A stretch of DNA of 64,000 nucleotides from Mesorhizobium sp. B1-1-8 (GTDB lineage: Bacteria > Pseudomonadota > Alphaproteobacteria > Rhizobiales > Rhizobiaceae). The DNA lies in NCBI RefSeq assembly GCF_006442795.2, contig NZ_CP083956.1, positions 1,426,001 to 1,490,000 of the forward strand. Reading direction: 5' to 3'. Position 1 is the stretch's first letter. Each line of letters begins with the position of its first letter. Position numbers and translations under genes: made by a program. Positions 15,670 through 23,406 of the stretch are shown here, one piece after another. Under the pieces are notes generated by a model that did no database searches, had not been told where the DNA came from, and saw nothing but the letters and a program-made list of their open reading frames with translations.

Positions 15670-18258
15670 CTATTTCAGCTCCAGCAGGCGTTCGAGATAG
15701 CTGCGTTCAATGTCGGGACTCAGCGAATTGCCGAGCCGTTTGCGGATCGCTTCAAGGATCTGGCGGGCCCGCTGCACGTCGATCTCGTCCGGCACCTTGA
15801 CCGAGTTGCCGTCGTCGGGCCCCTTGGTGGCGCGCGGCCGGCCGAGCGGGTCGCGGTCGGCATCCTGCTGACGCCCGCCCTGCTCGCTGCCGCCCTGATC
15901 GCCCTGCATGGCCTGCATCTGCTTCATCATGTCCTTGGCGCCGCGCCGCAATGCATCCAGCGCGCGGCCCTGATGGCCGACCGCCTGGTCGCCTTCGCCT
16001 TCGCCGAGCGCCTGCTTGGCATCGCCCATCGACTTGCCGGCCTCGCCAAAACCCTCATTGGGCTGCATGCCCATGCCTTCGAGGCTCTTCTTCAGCTTGT
16101 CGAGCTCGCTCTGCAACTGGCCCTGGCCTTCCTGCAGCTGCTTGAGGGCGTCGGAAAATTCCTGCGGCGTCATCGGCTTTGGCCGGCCGAGCGGATCGCG
16201 GTCGTCGCCGGGGCCGGGCTTCTGCCCGTCTTGCGACTGCCCCTGTTCACTATCCTCACCCGGCTGCTGATTGCCATTTTGACCGCGCTGGCCGCGCTGC
16301 ATCTGGTCGAGACGGAAGGTGTCGTTCATCATCTCCTGCTGGCGGCGCATGATCTCGCCCAGCTTGTCCATCTGCTGGCGCATCTCGCTATCCTGCTCGC
16401 CGTTCGGCTGCTGGCGGCCGGCCTGCAGATTGTTCATCATGTCCTGAAGCTCGGACAGGAGCTGCTGGGCCTTGTCGCGATCGCCCGATTTGGCGAGGTT
16501 CTCGATCTGATCCATCATGCGGTTGATGTCGCTCTGCCGAAGCTCGCGACCATTCTGCTGCATCTGCGGCGCGTTCGGGTTCTGCTGGGCGCGCTGCGCG
16601 AATTCCTGCAGGAACTGGTTCATCGCCTCGCGCAGTTCCTTCATCGCCCTTTCGATTTCCTGGTCGCTGGCGCCGTTCTTGATGGCGTCCTGCAGCGCCT
16701 GCTGCGCTTGGCGCAGCCGCCGCTCGGCCGCCGACAGATTGCCTTCCTCGATGCCGAGCGCGATTTCCCACAGATAAGACACTTCGTTACGCAGCTGGTC
16801 GTCGGTCTCGGCCAGCTTCAGCCGGGTCATCGCGCTCATGATGGCGAGATAGTTGGTCATGCTGTCGAACGTGTCTTCGGGGCGCAGCGTGATTGCGTCC
16901 ATCAAGTCGAGCACGCGCGGCTTGGCGTTGGCGTCAAGCGCCAGCAGCCGGCGCTGCTCGATCACGGCGCGCGCCAGCGGGTTCGAGAAGGGCCGCTCCG
17001 GCATCACCAGGGTCCTGGTGTCGCTGGTCGCGGTGTGGCCGGCATCGTCGGTGGCGGTAAGCGTCAGCTTGATGTTGCTGCCCGCCCAGACATGCTCGGT
17101 CAGGTCCTTGGTCGTCTTGGCGGCGTTCGCCTTGCCGCCGCGGCGCGGCAGCGTCAGCGGCATGTCGGGCGGGCCGTAGAGCGGATGCGCGTTGGCCGGC
17201 GGCGGGTCCGACAATTCGAAGACGGCCTTAGCGGAGGCGGCACCGTAATCGTCGTCGATCTGGTAGCTGAGCTCGATCGCGCCGTTGACGGCGCGCTTCG
17301 GCTCGCCGACGAAGCGGATCGTCGGCGGCTTGTCCGGGATGACGGCGAAGGCCCAGTGGCCGAGGTCGCTGTCGCCCGACTTCAGCGTCAGCGTGCCGTC
17401 GGTGTTCAGCTTGCCGGAAAACTGGCGCACCTTCGGCGCCGTCTGGCCGGCGGCAGGTGGGGGACCCTTGGGCGCCGTCGGGTCGATGGCGCGGGCGTTG
17501 CCGCCCGCATCGGCATAGCTCAGCGTCTCCTCGCCGGAGCCGCCGGTGACGCGCAGCGAGACGTCGCTGCCTTGCGGGACGCTGAAGGTTGCGGCGGCCT
17601 GATTGGCATCGGCGGTCAGGAATAGCGGCGGCCTGCCGGTATAGGCGGGCGGCGTCACCCAGGCATCGATGCGCGGCGGCACGGCGTCGCGCGCGGCGCG
17701 GGCGACGAAACCGTCGCTGATCCTGCCGCCCGAAGGTCCGAAGGAGAAGGCGAAGGCAGTGACGAACAAAAGCCCGGCCAAGGCGCGCAATCCCCAGCGG
17801 TCGTAGTCCGGCACGTTTGTGCGCGGCAGGTCGGCGCCAAGGCTGCCGAGCCGCTCGGCCATACGCTTCTGATGCTCGCGCCACAGCGCCTGCGAAAAGA
17901 TGCTCTCCGATCCGCTCGGTCGGTCGGTCTGCACCTGAACCGGACTGTGCAGCAAGTCATTCGCCGCCTCGACGCGCCTGTCGATCTCGGCAGCGGACGG
18001 CATGCGGAAGAAACGCAGCGGATAGAGCGCCGCGAGCGCGGCCGCGGCAAACAGGATCAGGAGGCCGATACGCGCGGTTTCGGGTAAACGCGGGAACAGT
18101 CCCAGCCATGAGAGACTGAGGAACAGGCTGGCGACGATTGCCAGCGGCAACAGCAGCGGCCAGCCGCGCTCGAAGATCATCGAGGCCCGTGTCGCCAGCC
18201 GGCTGAGCGCCAGACGCCCGGCAAGGCCGCGTTCGCCGCTGGAAGTTCGTTCCGTCAT
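15670..18258 (-). CDS. TIGR02302 / DUF4175 large membrane protein
   Basis: 862 aa. Two adjacent membrane segments lie at about residues 28-80 (WPLLLPLAIVASLFLSLSWL and IGLLILFAAAALAALYPL), with another near 150. A periplasmic domain carries repeated beta elements. From about residue 550 onward comes a long Gln/Met/Gly-rich, helix-forming region (QRAQQNPNAPQMQQNGREL, QRGQRGQNGNQQPGED). A conserved charged C-terminus ends the protein. This matches the alphaproteobacterial TIGR02302 family of unknown function. It usually follows lysA in rhizobia; here a dehydratase/ArsR pair lies between them. Confidence 0.88.
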   Translation of the reverse strand: MTERTSSGERGLAGRLALSRLATRASMIFERGWPLLLPLAIVASLFLSLSWLGLFPRLPETARIGLLILFAAAALAALYPLRFFRMPSAAEIDRRVEAANDLLHSPVQVQTDRPSGSESIFSQALWREHQKRMAERLGSLGADLPRTNVPDYDRWGLRALAGLLFVTAFAFSFGPSGGRISDGFVARAARDAVPPRIDAWVTPPAYTGRPPLFLTADANQAAATFSVPQGSDVSLRVTGGSGEETLSYADAGGNARAIDPTAPKGPPPAAGQTAPKVRQFSGKLNTDGTLTLKSGDSDLGHWAFAVIPDKPPTIRFVGEPKRAVNGAIELSYQIDDDYGAASAKAVFELSDPPPANAHPLYGPPDMPLTLPRRGGKANAAKTTKDLTEHVWAGSNIKLTLTATDDAGHTATSDTRTLVMPERPFSNPLARAVIEQRRLLALDANAKPRVLDLMDAITLRPEDTFDSMTNYLAIMSAMTRLKLAETDDQLRNEVSYLWEIALGIEEGNLSAAERRLRQAQQALQDAIKNGASDQEIERAMKELREAMNQFLQEFAQRAQQNPNAPQMQQNGRELRQSDINRMMDQIENLAKSGDRDKAQQLLSELQDMMNNLQAGRQQPNGEQDSEMRQQMDKLGEIMRRQQEMMNDTFRLDQMQRGQRGQNGNQQPGEDSEQGQSQDGQKPGPGDDRDPLGRPKPMTPQEFSDALKQLQEGQGQLQSELDKLKKSLEGMGMQPNEGFGEAGKSMGDAKQALGEGEGDQAVGHQGRALDALRRGAKDMMKQMQAMQGDQGGSEQGGRQQDADRDPLGRPRATKGPDDGNSVKVPDEIDVQRARQILEAIRKRLGNSLSPDIERSYLERLLELK

Positions 18259-18372
18259 CGGCCTTTCCTGCCCCGGCACAATAGCCTGGACCACATGTGC
18301 GGAAGAATACCAACAAACACGGCAAAGGCGAGGCGGGTTCCAAAATCGTGAAGAGGTCCGCCCCGATTATCG

Positions 18373-19314
18373 TCAGAAACTCGCCGGGTTTGTGTTGGAG
18401 CCGCAGATCAGAATGGCCACGCGCTCGCCGGGAGCCGGCACGTAGCGGCCGGAAAGCATGGCGGCAAAGGCCGCGGCGCCGCCGGGCTCGGCGATGATTC
18501 GCGTCCGGTCCCACAGCGCCTTCTGCGCCGCGACGATGTCGTCGTCGCTGACCAGGATCGAGCGCTCGACGAAGGCCTCGGCGATCGGGAACATCATTTC
18601 GCCGACGCGCTTTGGCGCCAGCGAGTCGGCGGCGATGCCCTCGGCCGGCGCATCGACCGGCCGGCCTGCCTCAAGGGCGCGGTAGAGCGTCGGCGCGCCC
18701 TCGGGCTCGATGGCGAGGATGCGAATGCGGCCCGAGAACCAGGCGGCGATGCCGCCGATCAGGCCGCCGCCGCCGACGGCAACCAGCAGCGTGTCGATGT
18801 CGGGCAGATCGGCCTCGATCTCCAGGCCGAGCGTTCCCTGGCCGAGCAAGGTCTCTTCCTGGTTGAAGGCATGAATTTGCAGCGCGCCGGTCTTTTGGGC
18901 AAAATCCTCGCTGGCGGCCAGCGCCTCGGCGTAGCGCGCGCCGCCGACGATCAGCTCCGCGCCATAGCCGCGGATACGTTCGAGCTTCGCCGGCGGGCTC
19001 ACTTCCGGCACGAAGATCGTAGCCCTGTGCCCGCGCTTCATGGCGGCGTAGGCGACTGCCGCACCATGATTGCCGCCGGAAGCGGCGACGACGCCGGCTT
19101 CGGGCACCTGCCGCTCGAGCAGATTGGTGAAGGCGCCGCGCGCCTTGAACGAGCCGGAATGCTGCAGGCATTCGAGTTTCAAGTCGACCGGAAAGGGCGG
19201 CCGGCCGAAATCGGCCATGTCGACGCGCATCACCGGCGTGTGGCGCACGTACGGCCGGATGCGCGGCTCTATCGCCGCAATGCGTTCGCGCGTGATCGTC
19301 CTGCTGTTCAACAT
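18373..19314 (-). CDS. threonine/serine dehydratase-like PLP enzyme
   Basis: 313-aa fold-type II PLP enzyme. The Schiff-base lysine is K57 in SGSFKARGA, the PLP-phosphate loop GGGG is at 181-184, and SGGNHG is at 79-84. It matches catabolic threonine/serine dehydratases without an ACT regulatory domain. Alternative functions such as 1,3-diaminopropionate ammonia-lyase or racemase cannot be excluded. It is divergent from an ArsR gene with 50 bp between the start codons, and a shared operator is visible. Confidence 0.85.
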   Translation of the reverse strand: MLNSRTITRERIAAIEPRIRPYVRHTPVMRVDMADFGRPPFPVDLKLECLQHSGSFKARGAFTNLLERQVPEAGVVAASGGNHGAAVAYAAMKRGHRATIFVPEVSPPAKLERIRGYGAELIVGGARYAEALAASEDFAQKTGALQIHAFNQEETLLGQGTLGLEIEADLPDIDTLLVAVGGGGLIGGIAAWFSGRIRILAIEPEGAPTLYRALEAGRPVDAPAEGIAADSLAPKRVGEMMFPIAEAFVERSILVSDDDIVAAQKALWDRTRIIAEPGGAAAFAAMLSGRYVPAPGERVAILICGSNTNPASF

Positions 19315-19348
19315 GCCAGGCTCCTCGGGGTTGACTTCAATTAGTAAC

Positions 19349-19364
19349 TTAGCAAAATGGCTAA
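19349..19364. promoter_or_regulatory. candidate ArsR operator
   Basis: The inverted repeat TTAGC-N6-GCTAA directly abuts the ATG of the ArsR gene (19365) and lies 35 bp upstream of the divergent dehydratase start. This is an ideal position for autoregulation and control of the dehydratase. Confidence 0.5.
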
Positions 19365-19667
19365 ATGCAAGAGGTCGACATCTTCAAGGCGATCGCCAAC
19401 GAGCGCAGGCTGCAGATCCTCGACTGGCTGAAGGACCCGCGTGCCCATTTCCCGCGCCAAGCGGATGGCGATCTGGTCGAGGACGGCGTCTGTGCGCTGC
19501 TGATCGCGGAAAAGCTCGGCATCACCCAGGCCACGCTCAGCGAACATATGCGCGTCCTGACCCAAGCCGGCCTGCTCACCGCCAAGCGCACAAGGCAATG
19601 GATCTTCTATCGCCGCAACGAGGACAGGATCGCCGAAGCCAAGGCGCTCATCCTGGAGAAAATCTAG
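19365..19667 (+). CDS. ArsR-family winged-helix regulator
   Basis: 100 aa. The wHTH comprises VDIFKAIANERRLQILDWLK, the recognition helix ITQATLSEHMRVLTQAGL and the wing RTRQWIFYRRN. The metal-type motif ELCVCDL is not present. A single Cys sits in EDGVCALLIAEKLG, so the signal is probably not a classical thiol-bound metal. It is divergent from the dehydratase gene and likely represses it from the palindrome at its own start. Confidence 0.87.
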   Translation: MQEVDIFKAIANERRLQILDWLKDPRAHFPRQADGDLVEDGVCALLIAEKLGITQATLSEHMRVLTQAGLLTAKRTRQWIFYRRNEDRIAEAKALILEKI

Positions 19668-19684
19668 CGCTTCGCCGGGCGCTG

Positions 19685-20953
19685 CTACTTCAGCCAGTCC
19701 GGCAAAGAGTCGAGCCCGATCAGCTCGTCGTAGGTCTGGCGCGGCCGCACGACGTGAAAACGGTCGCCGTCGACCAGCACTTCCGGCACCAGCAGACGGG
19801 TGTTGTAGGTGCCGGACTGCACCGCGCCATAGGCGCCGGCGGTGGCGATGGCGATGAGGTCGCGGGCCTTCAGCCGCGGCAGGTCGCGGTCGAGGCCGAG
19901 ATAGTCTCCGGTCTCGCAGACGGGTCCGACGACATCAACCTTCATGCGCGGCATCGCTGAGGGCGGCTGCACCACCGGCCGGATGTCATGGAAAGCGTCA
20001 TAGAGCGTCGGCCGGATGAGATCGTTCATGGCGGCGTCGACGACAAGAAAGTTCTTGGCATCGCCTTCCTTCACGAAGATGACTTCCGAGACCAGGATGC
20101 CGGCATTGCCGACGATCAGCCGGCCGGGCTCGAACATCACCTTCAGGCCAAGCCTGGTGACATGCTTCCTGACGAGCGCGGCATAGGCGTCGGGCAGCGG
20201 CGGCGGGCTGTTGTCGAGCCGGTAAGGGATGCCGAGGCCGCCGCCAAGATCGATATGGTCGATGGCGTGGCCGTCGGCGCGCAGCACGCCGACCAGTTCG
20301 GCAAGCAGCGCGAAGGCGTCGTCGAAGGGCTGCAACTCGGTGATCTGGCTGCCGATATGGGTGTCGATGCCGGTCACCTTGATGCCCGGCAATTCCGCCG
20401 CGCGGGCGTAGACCTGGCGGGCTCGCTGCCAGGCAATGCCGAACTTGTTCTCGGCCTTGCCGGTGGAGATCTTCTTGTGCGTCCTGGCATCGACGTCCGG
20501 ATTGATGCGCAGCGAGATCGGCGCCACCTTGCCGAGCGTCGTCGCGCGGGCCGACAGCAGTTCGAGCTCCGGCTCGGATTCGACGTTGAAGCAGAGGATG
20601 CCGGCGGCCAGCGCAAAGTCCATCTCGCGCGCGGTCTTGCCGACGCCCGAAAACAGGATCTTGTCGGCCGGAATGCCGGCTGCGAGCGCGCGGCGCAATT
20701 CGCCTTCCGACACCACGTCGGCGCCGGCGCCTTGCCTGGCAAGCGTCCTTAGCACGGCCTGGTTGGAATTCGCCTTCATGGCATAGCAGACCAGCGTATC
20801 GAGCCCGGCAAAGGCCTCCCTGAAGACGCGGAAATGCCTGGTCAGCGTCGCCGTCGAATAGCAGTAGAACGGCGTGCCGACCTGCGCTGCGATATCGGGG
20901 ATCGCCACGTCCTCGGCGTGCAGCACGCCGTCCCGGTAGTCGAAATGGTTCAC
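19685..20953 (-). CDS. lysA: diaminopimelate decarboxylase
   Basis: A 422-aa fold-type III PLP enzyme catalysing the last step of lysine synthesis (meso-DAP to lysine). PLP lysine K60 is in VCYAMKANSN; HIGSQI, EPGRLIVG and the substrate-site GPVCETGDYLG with its catalytic Cys are present. The start is GTG 20953, giving MNHFDYRDGVLHAEDV, the usual N-terminus. The frame stays open upstream but overlaps the lptM gene. It is the last gene of argH-lptM-lysA. Confidence 0.93.
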   Translation of the reverse strand: MNHFDYRDGVLHAEDVAIPDIAAQVGTPFYCYSTATLTRHFRVFREAFAGLDTLVCYAMKANSNQAVLRTLARQGAGADVVSEGELRRALAAGIPADKILFSGVGKTAREMDFALAAGILCFNVESEPELELLSARATTLGKVAPISLRINPDVDARTHKKISTGKAENKFGIAWQRARQVYARAAELPGIKVTGIDTHIGSQITELQPFDDAFALLAELVGVLRADGHAIDHIDLGGGLGIPYRLDNSPPPLPDAYAALVRKHVTRLGLKVMFEPGRLIVGNAGILVSEVIFVKEGDAKNFLVVDAAMNDLIRPTLYDAFHDIRPVVQPPSAMPRMKVDVVGPVCETGDYLGLDRDLPRLKARDLIAIATAGAYGAVQSGTYNTRLLVPEVLVDGDRFHVVRPRQTYDELIGLDSLPDWLK

Positions 20954-21005
20954 GGCAAACGGTTCCGGGAAATTGGAGCGACGAGATCGACCGATCTCAT
21001 CGGCA

Positions 21006-21212
21006 CTAGAGTAAGGGATCGAGAATGAATTTCTTGTCCTTGACCGGTTTTTGCGGTTCGGGCGGCAGCGGCTGCTTGGCCTTCTCCGCATCCTTGCGGG
21101 CCTGGACAGCCGCCTCATAAGGCGTGTCGAGGCCGCCCTTCCTGCCGCAGGCGGTGACGGTGACAACCGCCGCCAGCAGCGCGAGCGTCACCAAAATCCT
21201 GCTTCCGGTCAT
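21006..21212 (-). CDS. lptM: small lipoprotein (LptM/YifL-like)
   Basis: 68 aa. A signal peptide with lipobox TVTAC, then CGRKGGLDTPYEA, matches the LptM/YifL pattern, in which a short N-terminal segment mimics LPS and assists LptD maturation. The C-terminus is Lys/Pro-rich. The location between argH and lysA is typical for this small lipoprotein. The lipobox is clear; the LptM role is inferred from family and synteny. Confidence 0.82.
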   Translation of the reverse strand: MTGSRILVTLALLAAVVTVTACGRKGGLDTPYEAAVQARKDAEKAKQPLPPEPQKPVKDKKFILDPLL

Positions 21213-21280
21213 CGATTCATCCGTCCGAACTGTTTTCGTGCCGCCGCTTTTAGCCGAGTTTTCGGCGCATTGCACCTAAC

Positions 21281-22681
21281 TCACGCCTTGGCCAGGCGCT
21301 TTTTCCAATAGCGTATCTGCTTCCTCACTTCAGACGGCGCGGTGCCGCCGAAGCTTACCCGGCTCTTGACCGAATTCTGCACCGCAAGCACCGAGAAGAT
21401 GCCGTCGGTGATGCCGGGATGGATCGACTGCAATTCTTCCAGCGAGAGCCTGTCCAGCCCGACCTTCTTTTCCTCGGCAAGCGCCACGGCGCGGCCGGTG
21501 ACGTGATGGGCCTCGCGGAAGGGCAGGTCCAGATTGCGCACCAGCCAGTCGGCGAGGTCGGTGGCGGTGGCATGGCCGGCGCCGGCGGCCTTCTTCATGG
21601 CAGCGGCGTTCACGGCCATGTCGCGCACCATGCCGGTGGTCGCCGCCAGCATCAGGTCCAGCGTCTCGGCGGCGTCGAAGACCGATTCCTTGTCTTCCTG
21701 CATGTCCTTGCCGTAGGTCAGCGGCATGCCCTTCATCACCGTCAGCAGGCCGACGAGATGGCCGTTGATGCGGCCGGTCTTGCCGCGCACCAGTTCGGCG
21801 GCATCCGGATTCTTCTTCTGCGGCATGATCGAGGAACCGGTGGAGAAGGAATCCGACAGCCGGACGAAGCCGAATTGCGGCGTCGACCAGATGATGATCT
21901 CCTCGGCCAGGCGCGACAGATGCGTGGCGCAGATCGCGGCAAGGCCGAGAAATTCGAGGGCGAAGTCGCGGTCCGATACGCTGTCCAGGGAATTGCGCAT
22001 CGGCTCGCGGAAGCCGAGCGCCTTCGCCGTCTGGTGGCGGTCGATGGCGAAGCTGGTGCCGGCCAGCGCAGCGGCGCCCAGCGGGCTTTCATCCATTCGC
22101 TCGATGGCGTCGCGGACACGCGAGAGATCGCGCCCAAACATCTCGACATAGGCCATGCAATGATGGCCGAAGGTCACCGGCTGCGCGGCCTGCATATGGG
22201 TGAAGCCGGGCATCACCGTCGCGGCGTGTTCCTCGGCGCGCTCGAGGAAGGCGGCGATCAATCCCTTCAGCGCCTCGGCGACGCGCAGGCATTCCTCCTT
22301 GACCCAGAGGCGCAGGTCGACCGCCACCTGGTCGTTGCGCGAGCGGGCGGTGTGCAGGCGGCCGGCCGGCGGGCCGATCAGGTCGGCAAGGCGGGCCTCG
22401 ACATTCATGTGGATGTCTTCCAGCCGCGTCGAGAATTCGAATGTACCGGCCTCGATCTCTTTCAGAATCGTGTTCAGCCCGTGAGCGATTTTTTCTTGAT
22501 CGGCTGCCGAAATAATGCCCGTTTGCGCCAACATCTCACTGTGGGCGATCGACCCGCGGATATCCTGTGCGTAGAGTTTGCGGTCGAACGCAATCGACGC
22601 GTTGATCGCTTCCATGATCGCGGCCGGACCCGAGGCAAAACGTCCGCCCCACATCTGGTTGCTGGCCTTCTTGTCGCTCAT
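21281..22681 (-). CDS. argH: argininosuccinate lyase
   Basis: A 466-aa enzyme of the fumarase/aspartase superfamily that splits argininosuccinate into arginine and fumarate. The superfamily signature [12 protein letters not shown] is intact, as are the N-terminal MWGGRF, the TARSRNDQ loop and the HMQAAQPVT catalytic region. It is the first gene of the argH-lptM-lysA operon and divergent from tlpA, with 35 bp between start codons. Confidence 0.95.
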   Translation of the reverse strand: MSDKKASNQMWGGRFASGPAAIMEAINASIAFDRKLYAQDIRGSIAHSEMLAQTGIISAADQEKIAHGLNTILKEIEAGTFEFSTRLEDIHMNVEARLADLIGPPAGRLHTARSRNDQVAVDLRLWVKEECLRVAEALKGLIAAFLERAEEHAATVMPGFTHMQAAQPVTFGHHCMAYVEMFGRDLSRVRDAIERMDESPLGAAALAGTSFAIDRHQTAKALGFREPMRNSLDSVSDRDFALEFLGLAAICATHLSRLAEEIIIWSTPQFGFVRLSDSFSTGSSIMPQKKNPDAAELVRGKTGRINGHLVGLLTVMKGMPLTYGKDMQEDKESVFDAAETLDLMLAATTGMVRDMAVNAAAMKKAAGAGHATATDLADWLVRNLDLPFREAHHVTGRAVALAEEKKVGLDRLSLEELQSIHPGITDGIFSVLAVQNSVKSRVSFGGTAPSEVRKQIRYWKKRLAKA

Positions 22682-22716
22682 CGCTATAACCCGTGCTCCG
22701 GAGCAGTTTTAGAAAA

Positions 22717-23406
22717 ATGGCAGACGGCAATAGATTCTTTTTTCCGGCGACGCGCCTCGTCCTCGCCGCCCTGGCGGCGGGCGTGCTGGCCGGCGCGGTC
22801 GCGGTATATGTCAGCGAGAGCGGTTATGGCAACAAGGCTCCGGACAAGGTTGCCGCCACCGGCAGCAAGGACGATGTCGCCTGCGAGGCCAAGGCCGAGC
22901 GAGCCAGGCAGGTCGCCGCCAAAGCCGTCGGCCAGGTCGCGGCGTTGCAGCCGGCGGATCCGCCGCAATCGCTGAAGGGCCTCGCCTTCAACGGTCCCGA
23001 CGGCAAGCCGATGACCATCGCCGATCACGCCGGCAAGACGGTGCTGCTCAATCTGTGGGCGACATGGTGCGCCCCCTGCCGCGCCGAAATGCCGGCCCTT
23101 GACGCCCTGCAGAAGGAAAAAGGCAGCAACGCCTTCGAGGTCGTCGCGGTCAATGTCGACACCGGCGACGACGCCAAGCCGAAGAAATTCCTCAAGGACA
23201 TCGGCGTCGAAAAGCTCGGCTACTACCGCGACCCGACCATCGGCCTGTTCAACGAGGTCAAGACGCGCGGCCTGGCGCTCGGCCTGCCGGTGACGATGCT
23301 GATCGACAGCGAAGGCTGCCTGATCGCGCATATGAACGGCCCGGCCGGATGGTCGAGCCCGGACGCCAAGCGGCTGGTGGAAGCCGCGCTTACCCCCTCA
23401 GGCTGA
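22717..23406 (+). CDS. tlpA: thiol:disulfide interchange protein TlpA
   Basis: A 229-aa membrane-anchored periplasmic thioredoxin. The anchor is at about residues 11-31. The thioredoxin fold carries the active site WCAPC (C118, C121) and the cis-proline loop GLPVTMLID. There is an extra Cys at about residue 56 in the linker. TlpA reduces the copper site maturation partners of cytochrome oxidase in rhizobia. ATG 22717 is preferred over the start 24 bp upstream because it gives the family-typical N-terminus. Confidence 0.9.
   Translation: MADGNRFFFPATRLVLAALAAGVLAGAVAVYVSESGYGNKAPDKVAATGSKDDVACEAKAERARQVAAKAVGQVAALQPADPPQSLKGLAFNGPDGKPMTIADHAGKTVLLNLWATWCAPCRAEMPALDALQKEKGSNAFEVVAVNVDTGDDAKPKKFLKDIGVEKLGYYRDPTIGLFNEVKTRGLALGLPVTMLIDSEGCLIAHMNGPAGWSSPDAKRLVEAALTPSG

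Noticed and set aside
15400..17625. Long open frame on the plus strand opposite the TIGR02302 gene
   Set aside because: It mirrors the repetitive GC-rich coding strand of the real gene, has leucine/histidine-rich low-complexity content and no domain.
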